Assembly (NCBI RefSeq): GCF_037392515.1
Contig: NC_090280.1
Span: 17,734,001 to 17,798,000 of the forward strand
Direction of reading: 5' to 3'
Source: Haliotis asinina
Taxonomy: Eukaryota > Mollusca > Gastropoda > Lepetellida > Haliotidae
Length of the DNA: 64,000 bases
Positions 51,926 to 63,840 of this stretch are shown here, in pieces. The notes under the pieces were generated by a model. That model was given only the letters and a program-made list of their open reading frames with translations, was not told where the DNA came from and searched no databases. Position numbers and translations under genes: made by a program. Positions within the stretch are counted from its first letter, which is position 1; the number at the start of each line of letters is the position of its first letter.

Positions 51926-53914
51926 CAAACATGAGATGCCCAGAAATGGTTTTGTCCTGTGTGACATCTGAGAGTATGTGCAGACTTTAGAAGTGGTCAG
52001 TAGTGTCATAGAGTTACCTCCCTTTGTTCATATCAACACCATTGTATGCAGATTTATTGTTTAACATTTGTGTTTAGTGTTGTAACAATTTGTCGTGGTT
52101 ACAAATGTATCTTCATGGGCAAGTAACTTAATCCTTCACAGGGTGCAAAAGACATTATCACAGTTGAAACCCAAAGTGAAACATGCTTCAAAATTTGGTA
52201 AACATTGGTAGCAGTTTTCTGGAAACGTTTGACATAATTTACTAATTGTGTTGCTGTGAAATATAACAATAATCATTTACTTAATAGTAATTTGTTGATG
52301 TATTCAAATTTGAAAATACTCAATATTATGCATGGATTGTAGTATTTGTATTTTAATTGATTTTTTAATTAATTAATTTCAGCATTAATTTCAGCATGAA
52401 ATTTTGCGCTAACTTCACCTCAACTTCATCATAATCACCGCCATATTGCTGGCGGTTTTCTGTGTGTGGCGTTAAACAACAAATAGAAAATATTTATCAT
52501 TTGTTATATTTTTACTATAGTAGCAAATGACTGAAAATACTGCTAGGACAAGAGTGGACAGGCCACACTTTTTTATTGCTTGATCTATGGATTTTTACAG
52601 CAGTAATCCTGTCAGTAGATGGTGAAAAAGGGAAATGCTATTTCAGATCTTTTTTTCTTTTAAGTGACTTTCACCTCAAGTAGACTGTTTAACAAATATA
52701 TGCCATCAGCCTTTTCCTGTTACAAAAGGGTTTTGAAAACCCAGCATGTTTACTAGGTATTGTCATTTTATTTGTTTCAGTATTTAATATTTTGTTTTGC
52801 CATAATGCTAAATATGTAAGAAAGTCAATGTCAATGAAGTAGATTTTTATATTGTTCTTTTTTTTTTCTTTTTTTTTGTGAGTATTTCAAAAATTGCAAA
52901 AGTTTATACATGTTTTTTTCCCACTAGCACTAAAAGTACAGTCAAGGGGGGATATTTAAAGTATGTAATAAAAAAAGGGTGGCGTTAACTCTCGTACAAC
53001 TACATGGACTGTTCCACTATGTGGCCTATTTTAGTGATTTATCTCATGACACCCGTACTGTAATCCATCTGGACGTACACAGAGGCCTCTATTGGAACTG
53101 AAGTTAAAAACGTATCAGTTAAAAGGTCAAAATTGAGATTTAGAATTTCAATTTTATGTCCATATATGCTGACTGTTTTAATGTCTTTGAGAAGATGACT
53201 TGTATTTCATTAAGCTGGTAACTGAATCAACAAAAACTCAGTTTTAGAGTTACATTTTTATCAAATTATGTTAAAAGACATTCGAATGCTATTCTAGAAT
53301 AGTGTATGTGATAAAATTCAAGCTATTTGAAACTCCTAGTCAACAAATTCTGAATATCCTAGGTAGGTCCCGACTGCCATGTATCAATATGGATTTTTTT
53401 TAACATATCGTGAGAAGTATTGTGGCCTTGAATCAATGTATTGTCTTTTAAAATCAGATTTTATGAATGATGTAAATAGCTGAAGACTTGTTTAAGGGAT
53501 TTTGTATTGTTATTATCATATGTGTGTTAATGTACATAAGCGATTAGTTAAGACATTGTTGTTAAGATCTGTCATGCAGCAGTAGGTGTGTCTAAAGGAA
53601 AAAATAAATATCATCTTCAGTTTTCTTCACATCACTGTTTGAGTTTGTGTCTTTTTGGGAGTGATTTGATAATTTATGCCTATGAGGTTTTGAATCATCA
53701 CACACACACGCATTAAAATGTATGTGCATAGTAAGTGATTACTAAAATGTATGTGTATTGTTAGTGATTACTCACACAAACACAAACACAAACACACTTC
53801 AATAGACCACCAGTGGTGGTATTTATGTTATACATCAAAGTGGCAGGGGAGTATAACAACATATTATAGATCAGTTGTTGGAATAACATGTCTGTTATAT
53901 AACTTTTGTTATCA

Positions 53915-54720
53915 CCAGCCGCACGAAGGAGGGGATATAGTAGTAGGCTTTGTCCATCCGTACGTCCGGCCGTATGTACGGATTGGAAAATCTTAAGAAC
54001 CACTGACTAGGTTCCATTCATATTTTGTATCTAGTTTTATCACAGTGGAAAAGAAGATCTCCGTTAGATTTGGTGATCTTGACACCTTCACCTCAAGGTC
54101 ACAAGAGGATTTTAGCGTTTTACTTTGTCAGCGAGATATCTCAAGAGGCGTCCACTGTATTTTCTTCGTATACAACGGCAAGCTTTATCTAGGGAAGGTG
54201 CAGGGCCCCGTCGATTTTGGTGACCTTCAGTTAATTTTCAAGGTCGTCCGTCCGTCCGTACATATTGGAATGTCTTAACCGTTGACTAGATTCTTTTCAT
54301 ATTTGATATCTGTGTTTGTCCCAGTAAAAGAAAGGTCTCAGTCAGGTTTGGTGACCTTGGCCTTCATCTCAAGGTCAGAAGGTAAAGTGTTTTACCTGGT
54401 AGCGAGATATCACAAGAATCGTTCACTGGATTTCCTTCATATTCAACACCAAACATTATCTAGGGAAGGTGCGGGGCCCAGTCGGTTTGGGCGACCTTCA
54501 TTTAATTTTCAAGGTCATGGCGACACTTTAAAGATTTCAGCATGGTAAGCTGCATGTTGAGCTTGTCAGCAACATGTCTCAAAACCATTTACTGTATTTT
54601 CATCGTATGCAACACCAAGCTTTATTTAGGGAAGGTGCAGGGCCCAGCCGATTTGGGTGGCCCTCATTTAATTTTCAAGGTCACGCCGACCTTTTTAGGA
54701 GTTTCATACACTTGTCAAGG
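53915..54720 (+). repeat. Degenerate repeat block with three related modules
   Basis: 'ctagggaaggtgcagggccc' or close variants occur at about 54189, 54462 and 54617, each followed by 'ttaattttcaaggtc'. The start has 'gtccatccgtacgtccggcc', a CCGT-rich motif common in molluscan repeats. The small ORFs here are not genes. Confidence 0.75.
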
Positions 54721-54911
54721 TCTAAGTGACTCTTCAGAATAGTTTTGTGTTTGAACAACTACAGTGCAAGAGATCAAGAGAGTTTGAGAGTCATGTTTTT
54801 GCTGACGTTTTACTTCATCTTAAACTACGACCTTCACTTTCATTTCTTCTACGTTAGTGACAATGCTTGTTATAGTAGAAAGGACAACATTGACAAAATT
54901 TGCTATGTTTT

Positions 54912-57900
54912 TTAGAAAACAGTAAATCTGAAGCAGTAAACAAGATTCTTTAAGATACAGTGTTTGGGTGTTGAGCAATTTGGTTGGTGCAAATTTTCTT
55001 CTAGATTCATTGAAAGCAGGACAGCGAAATATATAATGGAACTTGTCTGCAACTGCTGGCGAGTCACATAATTTACAAGTTCTATTTTCTCTTGGAGTAT
55101 TATTCCATCGCCTGTCTCAATTGGTAACCAATGATTAGAAGTTCTGAATTTTAATAGTGGATAATAAATATACTTGGGCAATACGAGAAATGCACCAAGT
55201 GAAGATAGGGTCTTAATATATTTAGAGTATTCTCCCTTGGGACTTGTTTCTATGGTATTCCCCCATTCTTGAAAAAAATATGATCTTTTCGCACACTCTA
55301 CCATATTCAGCAACCACTAAATTTACCTGGGAACATACATACTTTACGAAGTCCTCTGAACAATTTTAAGCCAAGAATAGGAATGATTAGTTATCATACG
55401 ATTTAATGACATGAAATTATGGATTACCTGCGATAATTTAAATTGGGACAGGGGCGTGGTGATTTAATGATGTTCTTTTGGATACATGAATGTTGATGAG
55501 ATATCTTGTCATGTGCCATGTAAGAAATAATCAGGTGTAGACATTCTGAGACCGGTGGCTAATTTCAAAAACTTTGTATGTGCGTTTTCAAGTATATCTA
55601 TTTTTCCACTCCAAATTCAGAGTCGTACAATGTGATAAGTAAAATCATTAAATCAAACGCTTTAAATACACAATCATGCATGTGGTAAGTCATTGTTTTT
55701 GCCATTTTCAACAACAAAAACATACATTTCTGAGCCTGTGTAGCTAGTGCATTAGCACCAACAGGGAACGTTCTATTTTTGTGACAATTACCTCCAGGTT
55801 GTTATAATTGTCTACTATTTCAATTTCTGGTGCAATAGTAAAACGATAGATTATTTACTCTACACTTGATCCCCAAAATGACAATTTTAGTTTTATCACT
55901 ATTTATAGTCAGTCTCAATTTCTGGCAATATACATGAAAGTGGTTCAAGGACCTTTGCAGGACTGAGTTTGCGAATAGCACCGTGTCGTCTGCATGTAAA
56001 AGTATCAGCACTTGTATGAAAACTACATTCATGCCATAATTGTTGACAGATATATAAACATCATTACAATCAAGTGGTTTTAACCATTTTCTAAATCATT
56101 TATAAAGACAGAGACGGAGAAAGATTCTCTCCCTGTCGAACCCCAGAGAAATTTGGGAAAGAGGCCGACTTTTCGCGGTTCAACTCCATACTGGATTTCA
56201 TGTTAGAGTACGTACTTTGAACTAATGTAAAGAACTTTTCATGTCTGCTATATGATAACATTTTTTACCAAAGCCAACTCTCCAAACATTATCGAAGGCT
56301 TTAGAAAAGTCATTGAAACTACAGTACAATTTATGCTTATTGTGGTTTAAGAATTCAATAAGCGAATTAATAATAAACATGTTGTCATTGTAGAGTAACA
56401 TTTACAAAAAACGGCTTGGCAAGTGGTTAATAAAGAGCTGTTTTCCAGAAATCTGGATAATCTACAGTGAAGTATGCTAGTAAAACTATCACATGAGGCA
56501 CCTTTGCCTTTATAGATGGGTTTAATGACTCCAGTTAACCAGGATTCAGAAACTTCACCTGTGTCGTGTACAACATTAAAGAAGTTTTCTAGGAATGGAA
56601 GAGGTAAGCCTGGATCTATTGAGTCAGTCATGTAGTCGTTTTCTATAAGATCGTCACCTTTGGACTTTATTTCTTTTCAGTTGTGATACTACTTCAGAAA
56701 TTTCCCTCTGTGTTATGGTAACATTAAGACCCGAGCAGTCTAAGGCTACATACATCTCATTAATACATGGCCACATTAAGAACCGAGTAGTCTAAGGCTA
56801 CATGCATCTCATTAATACATTAAGAACCGAGCATCTCATTATTACATGGCACCATTAAGAACTGAGCATCTGATTAATACATGGCGACATTAAGAACCGA
56901 GCAGTCTAAGGCTACATGCATCTCATTAATACATGGCAACATTAAGAACCGAGCAGTCTAAGGCCACATGCATCTCATTAATACATGGCGACATTAGGAA
57001 CTGAGCATCTGATTAATACATGGCGACATTAAGACCCGTGCAGTCTAAGGCTACATGCATCTCATTAATACATGGCGACATTACGAACTGAGCAGTCTAA
57101 GGCCACATGCATCTCGTTAATACATGGCACCATTAAGAACTGAGCATCTGATTAATACATGGCGACATTACGAACCGAGCAGTCTAAGGCTACATGCATC
57201 TCATTAATACATGGCGACCTTAAGAACCGAGTAGTCTAAGGCTACATGCATCTCATTAATACATTAAGAACCGAGCATCTCATTAATACACGGTACCATT
57301 AAGAACTGAGCATCCCATTAATACATGGCGACATTAAGACCCGAGCAGTCTAAGGCTACATGCATCCCATTAATACATTAAGAACCGAGCATCTCTTTAA
57401 TACATGGCGACCTTAAGAACCGAGTAGTCTAAGGCTACATGCATCCCAATAATACATTAAGAACCGAGCATCTCATTAATACATGGCGAGCTTAAGAACC
57501 GAGTAGTCTAAGGCTACATGCATCTCATTAATACATTAAGAACCGAGCATCTCATTAATACATGGCGACCTTAAGAACCGAGTAGTCTAAGGCTACATGC
57601 ATCCCAATAATACATTAAGAACTGAGCATCTGATTAATACCTGGCGACATTAAGAACCGAGCAGTCTAAGGCTACATGCATCCCATTAATATCTTCAGAA
57701 ATTGTATCATTACCCTTTGTACTTTTATATTCTTAAAGTACTCATATAACTCTTTATTACTAGGGAAGAAGCATTGTGTTTATGCAGAAATTTCCAGTAC
57801 TCCTTTGGGTTCTTCTGCTTATTTCTAATTTCAGTAGTTAATTTACACTTACACCTATTCATTTACTTGTTCATACATTTTTATACTCCTTACCTGCGTG

Positions 57901-58130
57901 GCGGTAATCGATATTCTTTTCCAGATTGCTGTGTCTTCGATCTTTCTCTCTACCTTTATGGTGGCGTCTGTGTTTCTGACTACATTCTGTTCCTAACCAA
58001 GGTTTATTAACCCATTTATGCATATCGACGGGTACTTGAAAAAAAGACTTGCAGTGCAGACGTGAATGAAGCTGAGTAAATTGTTTAGTGGTTGAATTAT
58101 TCACATTACTTGTTACATTTAAGGTTTTTT
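54912..58130 (-). mobile_element. Third LINE remnant (minus strand), interrupted by its own expanded repeat
   Basis: Reading the minus strand from 58130: 'VNKPWLGTECSQKHRRHHKG' and 'KEYWKFLHKHNASS' (linker before the polymerase), then the tandem array 56715-57695, then 'PFLENFFNVVHDTGEVSESW', 'LTGVIKPIYKGKGAS' (56631-56347) and 'LHADDTVLFANSVLQ' (YxDD box with His for Tyr, about 55990), and a C-terminal part with 'YIYYPLLKFRTSNHWLPIET' (55313-54912). Frameshifts and stops are frequent. The family differs from the LINE at 1-3976. Confidence 0.8.
56715..57695 (-). repeat. Minisatellite of about 50-bp units derived from LINE coding sequence
   Basis: Plus-strand units carry 'gcagtctaaggctacatgca', 'tctcattaatacatggcgac' and 'attaagaaccga', with shortened variants mixed in. 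On the minus strand one unit reads 'NEMHVALDCSVLNVAMY', and the flanking LINE sequence reads through the same residues at the array edges. The array is therefore an expansion of the element's own coding DNA. Confidence 0.85.
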
Positions 58131-58416
58131 TAAAGTATGGCCACTTCCATTGGCGAGGTAGCTCACCTGCTTATTCGGCGAAGTGTAGCGTTCGTTGATG
58201 TATTTCATTGGCCCCTATTTAACCATGTAAGTTCATTAGAATGTGTTTTAAACTTTCGTTGTTCCAATAGAAAAATAAAATGAAAATGGTTTTCAGTTTT
58301 ATTGTATTAGGCTTTGGTGGTGGGAGATCAACCTCTTACATCTTAAAATTGACTCTCTTAATTTAAAATACCGATCCTTCAAATCATCGACAAATTTCAT
58401 AAGCAAGTTGCGTTTG

Positions 58417-58471
58417 CAAAACCATGGAACGCATGGTCAGTAATTGATTAGCTTTGCAAGCCAATAATATA
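58417..58471 (+). mobile_element. Fragment of the first LINE family, left of the Tc1/mariner insertion
   Basis: 'ttgcgtttgcaaaaccatgg' followed by 'aacgcatggt' encodes 'SCVCKTMERM', the same as the reverse transcriptase at about 1281-1310. It ends at 'caataatata', where the Tc1/mariner element begins. Confidence 0.8.
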
Positions 58472-59968
58472 CACTCTTCAAAAACAGAAACTCAAAACTC
58501 AAATATCAGTGAAAATTTGGTGTTGTTCAAGGACGTGTTGATCAGCGGAAAACAAAGATACATGAATGAAATTTTGCGGAGAAATGCATTGTTATCCTGT
58601 CCATATTTCATTAGAATAACAGTCTAAACTGTCATTACTGCTGTCTACCAAGTCTGTACCTCTTATGACCACCTCCAGGTGCTACGACTGCCCGACACCT
58701 CAGATCGAATCAGTCGCTGGACGTTTTGTTGTGGAATCCTTCTCCATTCTTCCTGCAGCATGTGGAACAACTGTTGAAGCTTCTGTGGTGGATTATGACG
58801 TCGACGTACCCGTCTTTCGATCTGATCCCAAAGGTGTTCGACAGGGTTTTGAATCGTGGATCTGGAGGGCCAGGGGAGGTTACTGATGTTGTTATTGGCC
58901 AGGTAGTCCACGGTGACACGTGCCTGGCGTTGTCCTGCCATTGACAGTCTGACGTTGAGCTGCCGTTGACGGTCAACAAAGTGAAGGACGTGCAGACGGA
59001 GAATCTGGTCGATGTATCGATTACCTGTCAGACTGCCTTGGACAAGCACAAGTACCGAACTGTAGGTGTATGAGATCGCTTCACACACCAGAACACTCCC
59101 TGCACCGAATCTGTCCACGTGTTTGATAAGGTTAGGAGCAAAACGTTCATGACGTCGTCTGTAGACACGGTCTCTACCATCACATAGACTGAGGAGATAA
59201 CAAGATTCATTGCTAAACTATATCCACCTCCCGTTTGCAAGGTTCCATGGCAGCACCGTGTTACACCATCTCACTCATTTACATTGATGTAGTCGTGTCA
59301 AGGAGGGGGCATTTTTTTTTACATTTGGCACATATTCCTACTTCTCGGAGACGGTTCCTGATTGTCTGATCGGACACTCTTCGGGTGCCAAACTGTTCTT
59401 GTGCTGTGAACCGGGTGGTGAGATTGTGGTCACGAAGGTGGGTTACCAGGATGTTCCGATCTTTAGGAAGGTGTTGTGACTCTAGGTCTTCCTGATCTTG
59501 GACGGTCATTTGTCGAATTTGTTTGACAAAGCGATCCCACAATTGAGTTATTGTGCTGGGATGAACGTTGAAGATCCTTGCCACCTCACCCTTTGATTCA
59601 CCAACTTGCAATCGTCCAATTGCCTGATTTTGATGAGCAGCGTTGAGACAGTACTTGCAAAGATCGTGGATGAAATTGTGAGATTTTTCATTTGGGTCTC
59701 TTATAGTCACATGCTGCACCTATGCTTTGCACATGAGAAACAATCACTGTGGCTGATATTCGTGCTGCATAACATCCACGCACATCATGACAATCCTGAT
59801 TGATAAAACTGTTCAAAATAATGCTTGGTTGCGTTTGGTCAAGCATGATCTTCTAAAACATTCCAGAAACAATGTGCAACCCTAAACAGGTGTTTGAGAT
59901 TAAATAGGTGCACAAAATTGTAAGCATCATTTTTGAATTTCATTTTGCGTTTCAGTTTTTGAAGAGTG
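58472..59968 (-). mobile_element. Tc1/mariner-type transposon with terminal inverted repeats and TA target duplication
   Basis: The 1497-bp element is bounded by TA at 58470-58471 and 59969-59970. The first 26 bases ('cactcttcaaaaacagaaac'...) match the reverse complement of the last 26 with two mismatches. On the minus strand a decayed transposase runs from about 59719 to 58663. Length, TA duplication and inverted repeats all fit the superfamily. Confidence 0.9.
58663..59719 (-). pseudogene. Tc1/mariner transposase, decayed
   Basis: The N-terminal part (59719-59279) has helix-turn-helix DNA-binding sequence: 'AIGRLQVGESKGEVARIFNV', 'HPSTITQLWDRF' and 'RRVSDQTIRNRLREVGI'. The catalytic part (about 59240-58663) has 'FSNESCYLL', where Asn replaces the usual catalytic Asp, then 'NPVEHLWDQIERRVRRRHN', which holds the last catalytic Glu. 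A frameshift or stop separates the two parts. It cannot encode an active enzyme. Confidence 0.85.
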
Positions 59969-60030
59969 TACTTATTGACATACAATGTGGTTAATGTAGG
60001 AAACAGGAGTAAAGATTTCCATGATTTAGT
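59969..60030 (+). mobile_element. Fragment of the first LINE family, right of the Tc1/mariner insertion
   Basis: 'cttattgacatacaatgtgg' continues the reverse transcriptase ('LIDIQCG') in the same frame as the left fragment once the transposon and one TA are set aside. The copy at 1367 reads 'gatatacaatgtgg'. Similarity fades after about 25 bases. Confidence 0.65.
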
Positions 60031-60166
60031 ATGACATACTAAGAAATACTTACTCAAGGCCCTTCACTTCCCCCAGATGTGAGTAATGCACCCACCTAAC
60101 ACTGTAACATAAACCTGTACCCATGGTTTTCATATGTAAGGTACAGCAGAGACCTTAAGGATAAAT

Positions 60167-60604
60167 TCAACAGTCATCAGAAAAAAAAATTAATGTGATC
60201 ATAAAGTGGTTGGGTATGCCAAACGTATTTCTAGCTGCGTTTGTAAGAATTTCGGAGAAGACAACAGTTGCTTTGTTTACTACTTCATTTGTCTTTGTAC
60301 TGTCGTGAACCACTTCATTTAATAATGAGCTTCCATCGTTTATTTGCAATACACCAGTATTGCTCCTGTATTGGTCCTTTTTTAAAGAGTCATATTTTTT
60401 CGGTTGAGTCAATGTAATTACAAGTTTACCAGTAAGTGGTTTAGGTGCCTTAGCAAACAATCTGCTATTCATGCTTGATAACAAAAATGCTATAGGGCAA
60501 CGCACATCTGAGTATAAAGGAAAAAAATGAAAACTTTCAAAGAGTAGTATACACACTGGGGGTATCCTATTCCTCACTCCTATTAATTTGTAAACCCATA
60601 ACAC
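60167..60604 (-). pseudogene. Possible upstream part of the third LINE (145-residue frame)
   Basis: 'NEVVNKATVVFSEILTNAAR' and 'NTFGIPN' resemble the linker between endonuclease and 'KPW' motif in LINEs of this kind. The third LINE resumes with 'NKPWLGTEC' at 58.0 kb on the same strand, beyond the nested Tc1/LINE insertion. The link is my inference. Confidence 0.4.
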
Positions 60605-61159
60605 AACTACATTTCATCTCCCCTGTAAAAAATGAAGAAAGAAGAAAGATTTTTTAAAAAATAGTAAAATTGTCCTTAGTAGACACAGTCTTCCTCAGAA
60701 GAATTAGAAAGATCTGCACAATTTTCCAGAGAAAGACTGCATTGGTACCTTTCTCTCACCATGAGAATGTCCCATTCGATCCCTCGGTGTATGAAAGTTG
60801 CAAGGGGATCACAGAGGCAATGGCAGATACGAACTCACAAATGCATGGGTGCACGACCATATATGGTAGAGTCAGTCATTGGCACTACTGTGAACCAGCT
60901 CACATGTGCTCAGTTTAAACTATAAACTGAGATTGCACAATCCTTTATCTATTACATCATCTTCCGTTTAACGCAAAGGATGTTGGGTAAGCCATACTTT
61001 TTACGGACTGATAGTCATTTAGAGGTTATTGTTTAACGTAAAGTATATACAAACTTTGTACAAATAGAAATAGAAATAGATTCTAAAGTGTTTACAACAT
61101 GAAGAGTAAACTATCAAGAAAGAACCGTACAGCAAAACACCAATGCGTATGACCCAAGC
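60605..61159. other. No recognised gene
   Basis: No family motif, tandem repeat or SINE was seen here. The 82-residue ORF at 60670 has no recognisable features. Confidence 0.3.
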
Positions 61160-62095
61160 AGACTTGAAGCCCACAACAAAAGCACACACTGTCACGTCTG
61201 CGATGAACCTCTGAATGGTGATTCAGTTAGAGATTACTGTCACATTGCTGGTAAATACAGAGGTGTCGCTCATAATGAGGTTAACCTGAAGCTAAGAATA
61301 ACTCCTAAACTTATTCACATCCTAGTGGAGTTTCACAATCTTCATGGGTATGATTCACTCTTGATTATGCAAGCTATTTCAAAGCTAGAAGGTATCATTT
61401 ATCCCAAACAACATGGAAAGATGTATATTCTTTTCACTGAACAGGTTGAGATTCATAGATAGTGTTCAGTTTCTCTTGTAGTCTCTAGACTTGGTCAAGG
61501 CTAATAACGGGAAGGCCTTGGCTATAACTAATCATTGCTCTGAAGAGGCACCTTAGGCTTTGCTGTTACATAAGGGTATCTACCTGTATGAATATATGGA
61601 TGACTGGTTCAACGAGACACAGTTACCTCCCATTGACCACTTCTATAGCAAGCTGTCTCACACGTCTATCACACAAGATGATTATTAACACGCGAAAAAG
61701 GTATGAGGAAAACTGGGTCGTAAGAATCTAGGTGATTACCATAATTTGTATTTGAAAACATACATGTTATTGCTGGCAGATGTATTCAAGATATTCAGAA
61801 AAATGTGTTCGAAGCAATACAGTTTGGACCCGACATGGTATTATTATTCAAGTTCTGGGCTCTTGTGAAATGCTCTACTGAAGAAAACCAGAAGAAAACC
61901 TACTGAAGCAATTAGAATTTTTCAGCGATTATGCATATGTTTTTGAGAAAGGGTTACGTGGTGGTATTTCCATGGTATCAAAATGTTACGCCAAAGCTAA
62001 CAGTGAGTATGTGAAAGGCTACGACCCTAAAAAACCTACAAACTATCTCCTCTACCTTAATGCCAACAACCTAGATCTGGTAATATTTCGGAGTT
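61160..62095 (+). pseudogene. Protein-primed family B DNA polymerase fragments (Polinton/Maverick or adintovirus-like)
   Basis: Several frames in order carry recognisable polymerase motifs: 'HCHVCDEPL' and 'RDYCHIAGKYRG' (zinc-knuckle-like region, about 61187-61263), 'EFHNLHGYDSL' (exonuclease motif, about 61328), 'LYEYMDDWFNETQLPP' (about 61583), 'NLGDYHNLYLKTYMLLLADV' (about 61728) and 'NYLLYLNANNL' (polymerase motif A region, about 62040). Frameshifts and stops lie between them, and palm motifs after motif A are missing. This polymerase type would replicate a linear element from a protein primer. The copy is a fossil. Confidence 0.85.
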
Positions 62096-62199
62096 AAAAA
62101 TATCAATAAAAAAATCAATCCTATAAATATAGGATACCTCAATGTAACACAACACATAGAATAATGACTAGCCCTCAAGGTCCAGGAATGCAAATAAAA

Positions 62200-63340
62200 A
62201 AATGTGTGAGACGTAGGTGATACTTGGGGATTTGATGAATCAGGAATAGATGGTAAAATATACGCTTCTCATCTTAGAAACAGCCTTTACAGACGCGTTG
62301 AAGTTCCTGCCGTCTGCGGATCTGGTAGTAACTTTAACCTAGATACATCAAGATCTGTCAGCAACACTCGATATGATCTAGTCCACAATGACGATGACAA
62401 ATGGAGAATATACATCGTTCAGTGGTAAATTGTTCAGTCTAGAAGACATTGACAGAATGAACATTGATCAAAACAAACCATACTATCTAATGCTCACTGA
62501 CGACTTCAAGTGGATGATGTTGCCATCTTGAATCAGCTGGTTTCTCAACATCACGCTAGGATCCCCATCCGTATTCACGGAAAACAAAGACCGCTACCTA
62601 AACAAAGTCGTTAACAATGGAATCCTAGTAGTGGCTTACGTCCCAATGCAGAAACATAGTGTAATCATCAGCCCAATCTCGAGTCACATGCTATCGAGTA
62701 AACCCGGAGACTTGGTATTGCAGTTGGTGTCTGAATTCGACGGTTGCTCATCATCCTGGAAAGTTTACCGGAGACTTCCACACTGGTCATCCAAGTTTAC
62801 CTAGGCAAACCATCGCAGTTCAAGATTGAGATCGGGAAGGGAATCAAACTCCGGAGGGCTAAAAAAAACCAGTAACACGTTTATTCTGTTTACATGCGAG
62901 TTGGAGACAATTCACACACCAGTCTGCAGAGTGTCACCTTTAACATGGAAGACACATTCATCACTCCAACGTCACACTCGGTGATCTTGGAGTACACAAA
63001 GTGTTTCAATTTACCTGGTGAGGAAGACACCCTGTACCTCCTATACTATAAAGAGCCTGATTGGTAGATCAACATAACCCTCACCTCATCTTACCAGTCT
63101 TTTAATCAAAATGATTCCATTTCTGAAATAACAGATACCTCCTTTAATTGCTTCAGAGGTAATACCATACAAGTATTACAAATACCAGGTCACACTGGCA
63201 ACATGTTAGCTCCAGAATATACGATTACCAGCGTGATTTTTTTTTCAGATTCAAATTATGGTACAAAATCACACACCATGCTCGTTATAGAAGCATATCT
63301 AACAGTGAATTCCAGTCCAAGAACACTTTAGAAGGACTGA
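62200..63340 (+). pseudogene. Further decayed coding sequence of the Polinton/Maverick-like element
   Basis: Long coding-like runs in shifting frames, for example 'KIYASHLRNSLYRRVEVPA' (62250), 'LFSLEDIDRMNIDQNKPYY' (62429), 'VVNNGILVVAYVPMQKH' (62610) and 'EYTKCFNLPGEEDTLYLLYY' (62992). I do not recognise the families. Position after the polymerase suggests structural or accessory genes of the same element. Confidence 0.45.
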
Positions 63341-63694
63341 TAATACACTGGTTCAACAGACATGACAATCAACGATGTCACATCATAATAATATATGTCA
63401 TCAGTAAGCCTCTTCACATTATACTCCAAAACAGACCTATTCATGTCTCACCAGTTTACCTGTACGATAATTTAAACCTTAGATGCCTCAAATATATTAA
63501 TAAAAAATTAAATGAAATACAATTAAAAAATATTTTATAAATTTTATTTCAGACACACCCAGGATGGGGCTGTAGATCAAGAAGGTGACCACCATCGTAG
63601 CTGTAGCCATGGTGTTAGGCCTTGAAATAAAGCTAAGATGACTGGAATGGCGGGGTGGGTGTTTAAGTTTGTATCCTAAAAATTGAATCATATA

Positions 63695-63840
63695 GCAAAG
63701 AAACACAATGAAATTAGAATCCTTGCTGAAGCAAAATTAACATGATAGAAGATCATATTTCCATCGCACTCAGTGACAATACAATCTCACAGGAAGAGTT
63801 TTGTTTGATTCTATGTGAACTCGAAAATATAACAAAATGA
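63695..63840 (+). pseudogene. Remnant of an uncharacterised Polinton-associated protein
   Basis: 'KKHNEIRILAEAKL' and, after a stop, 'IEDHISIALSDNTISQEEF' resemble a small protein often met in cnidarian and mollusc selfish-element DNA (pattern 'K.N.IE..IS.AL.D..IS..EF'). Its function is unknown to me. The sequence continues toward the window edge without a clear frame. Confidence 0.45.

Larger units (their letters stand above)
50263..53630 (+). other. Probable 3' UTR and flank of the I-kappa-B-like gene
   Basis: AT-rich with no coding exon seen. AATAAA hexamers lie at 50686, 50887 and 53603, so short and long 3' ends are possible. AUUUA-type motifs occur ('gatatttatctca', about 51729), as expected for an unstable immune-response transcript, but the region is AT-rich and chance is not excluded. 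Confidence 0.5.
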
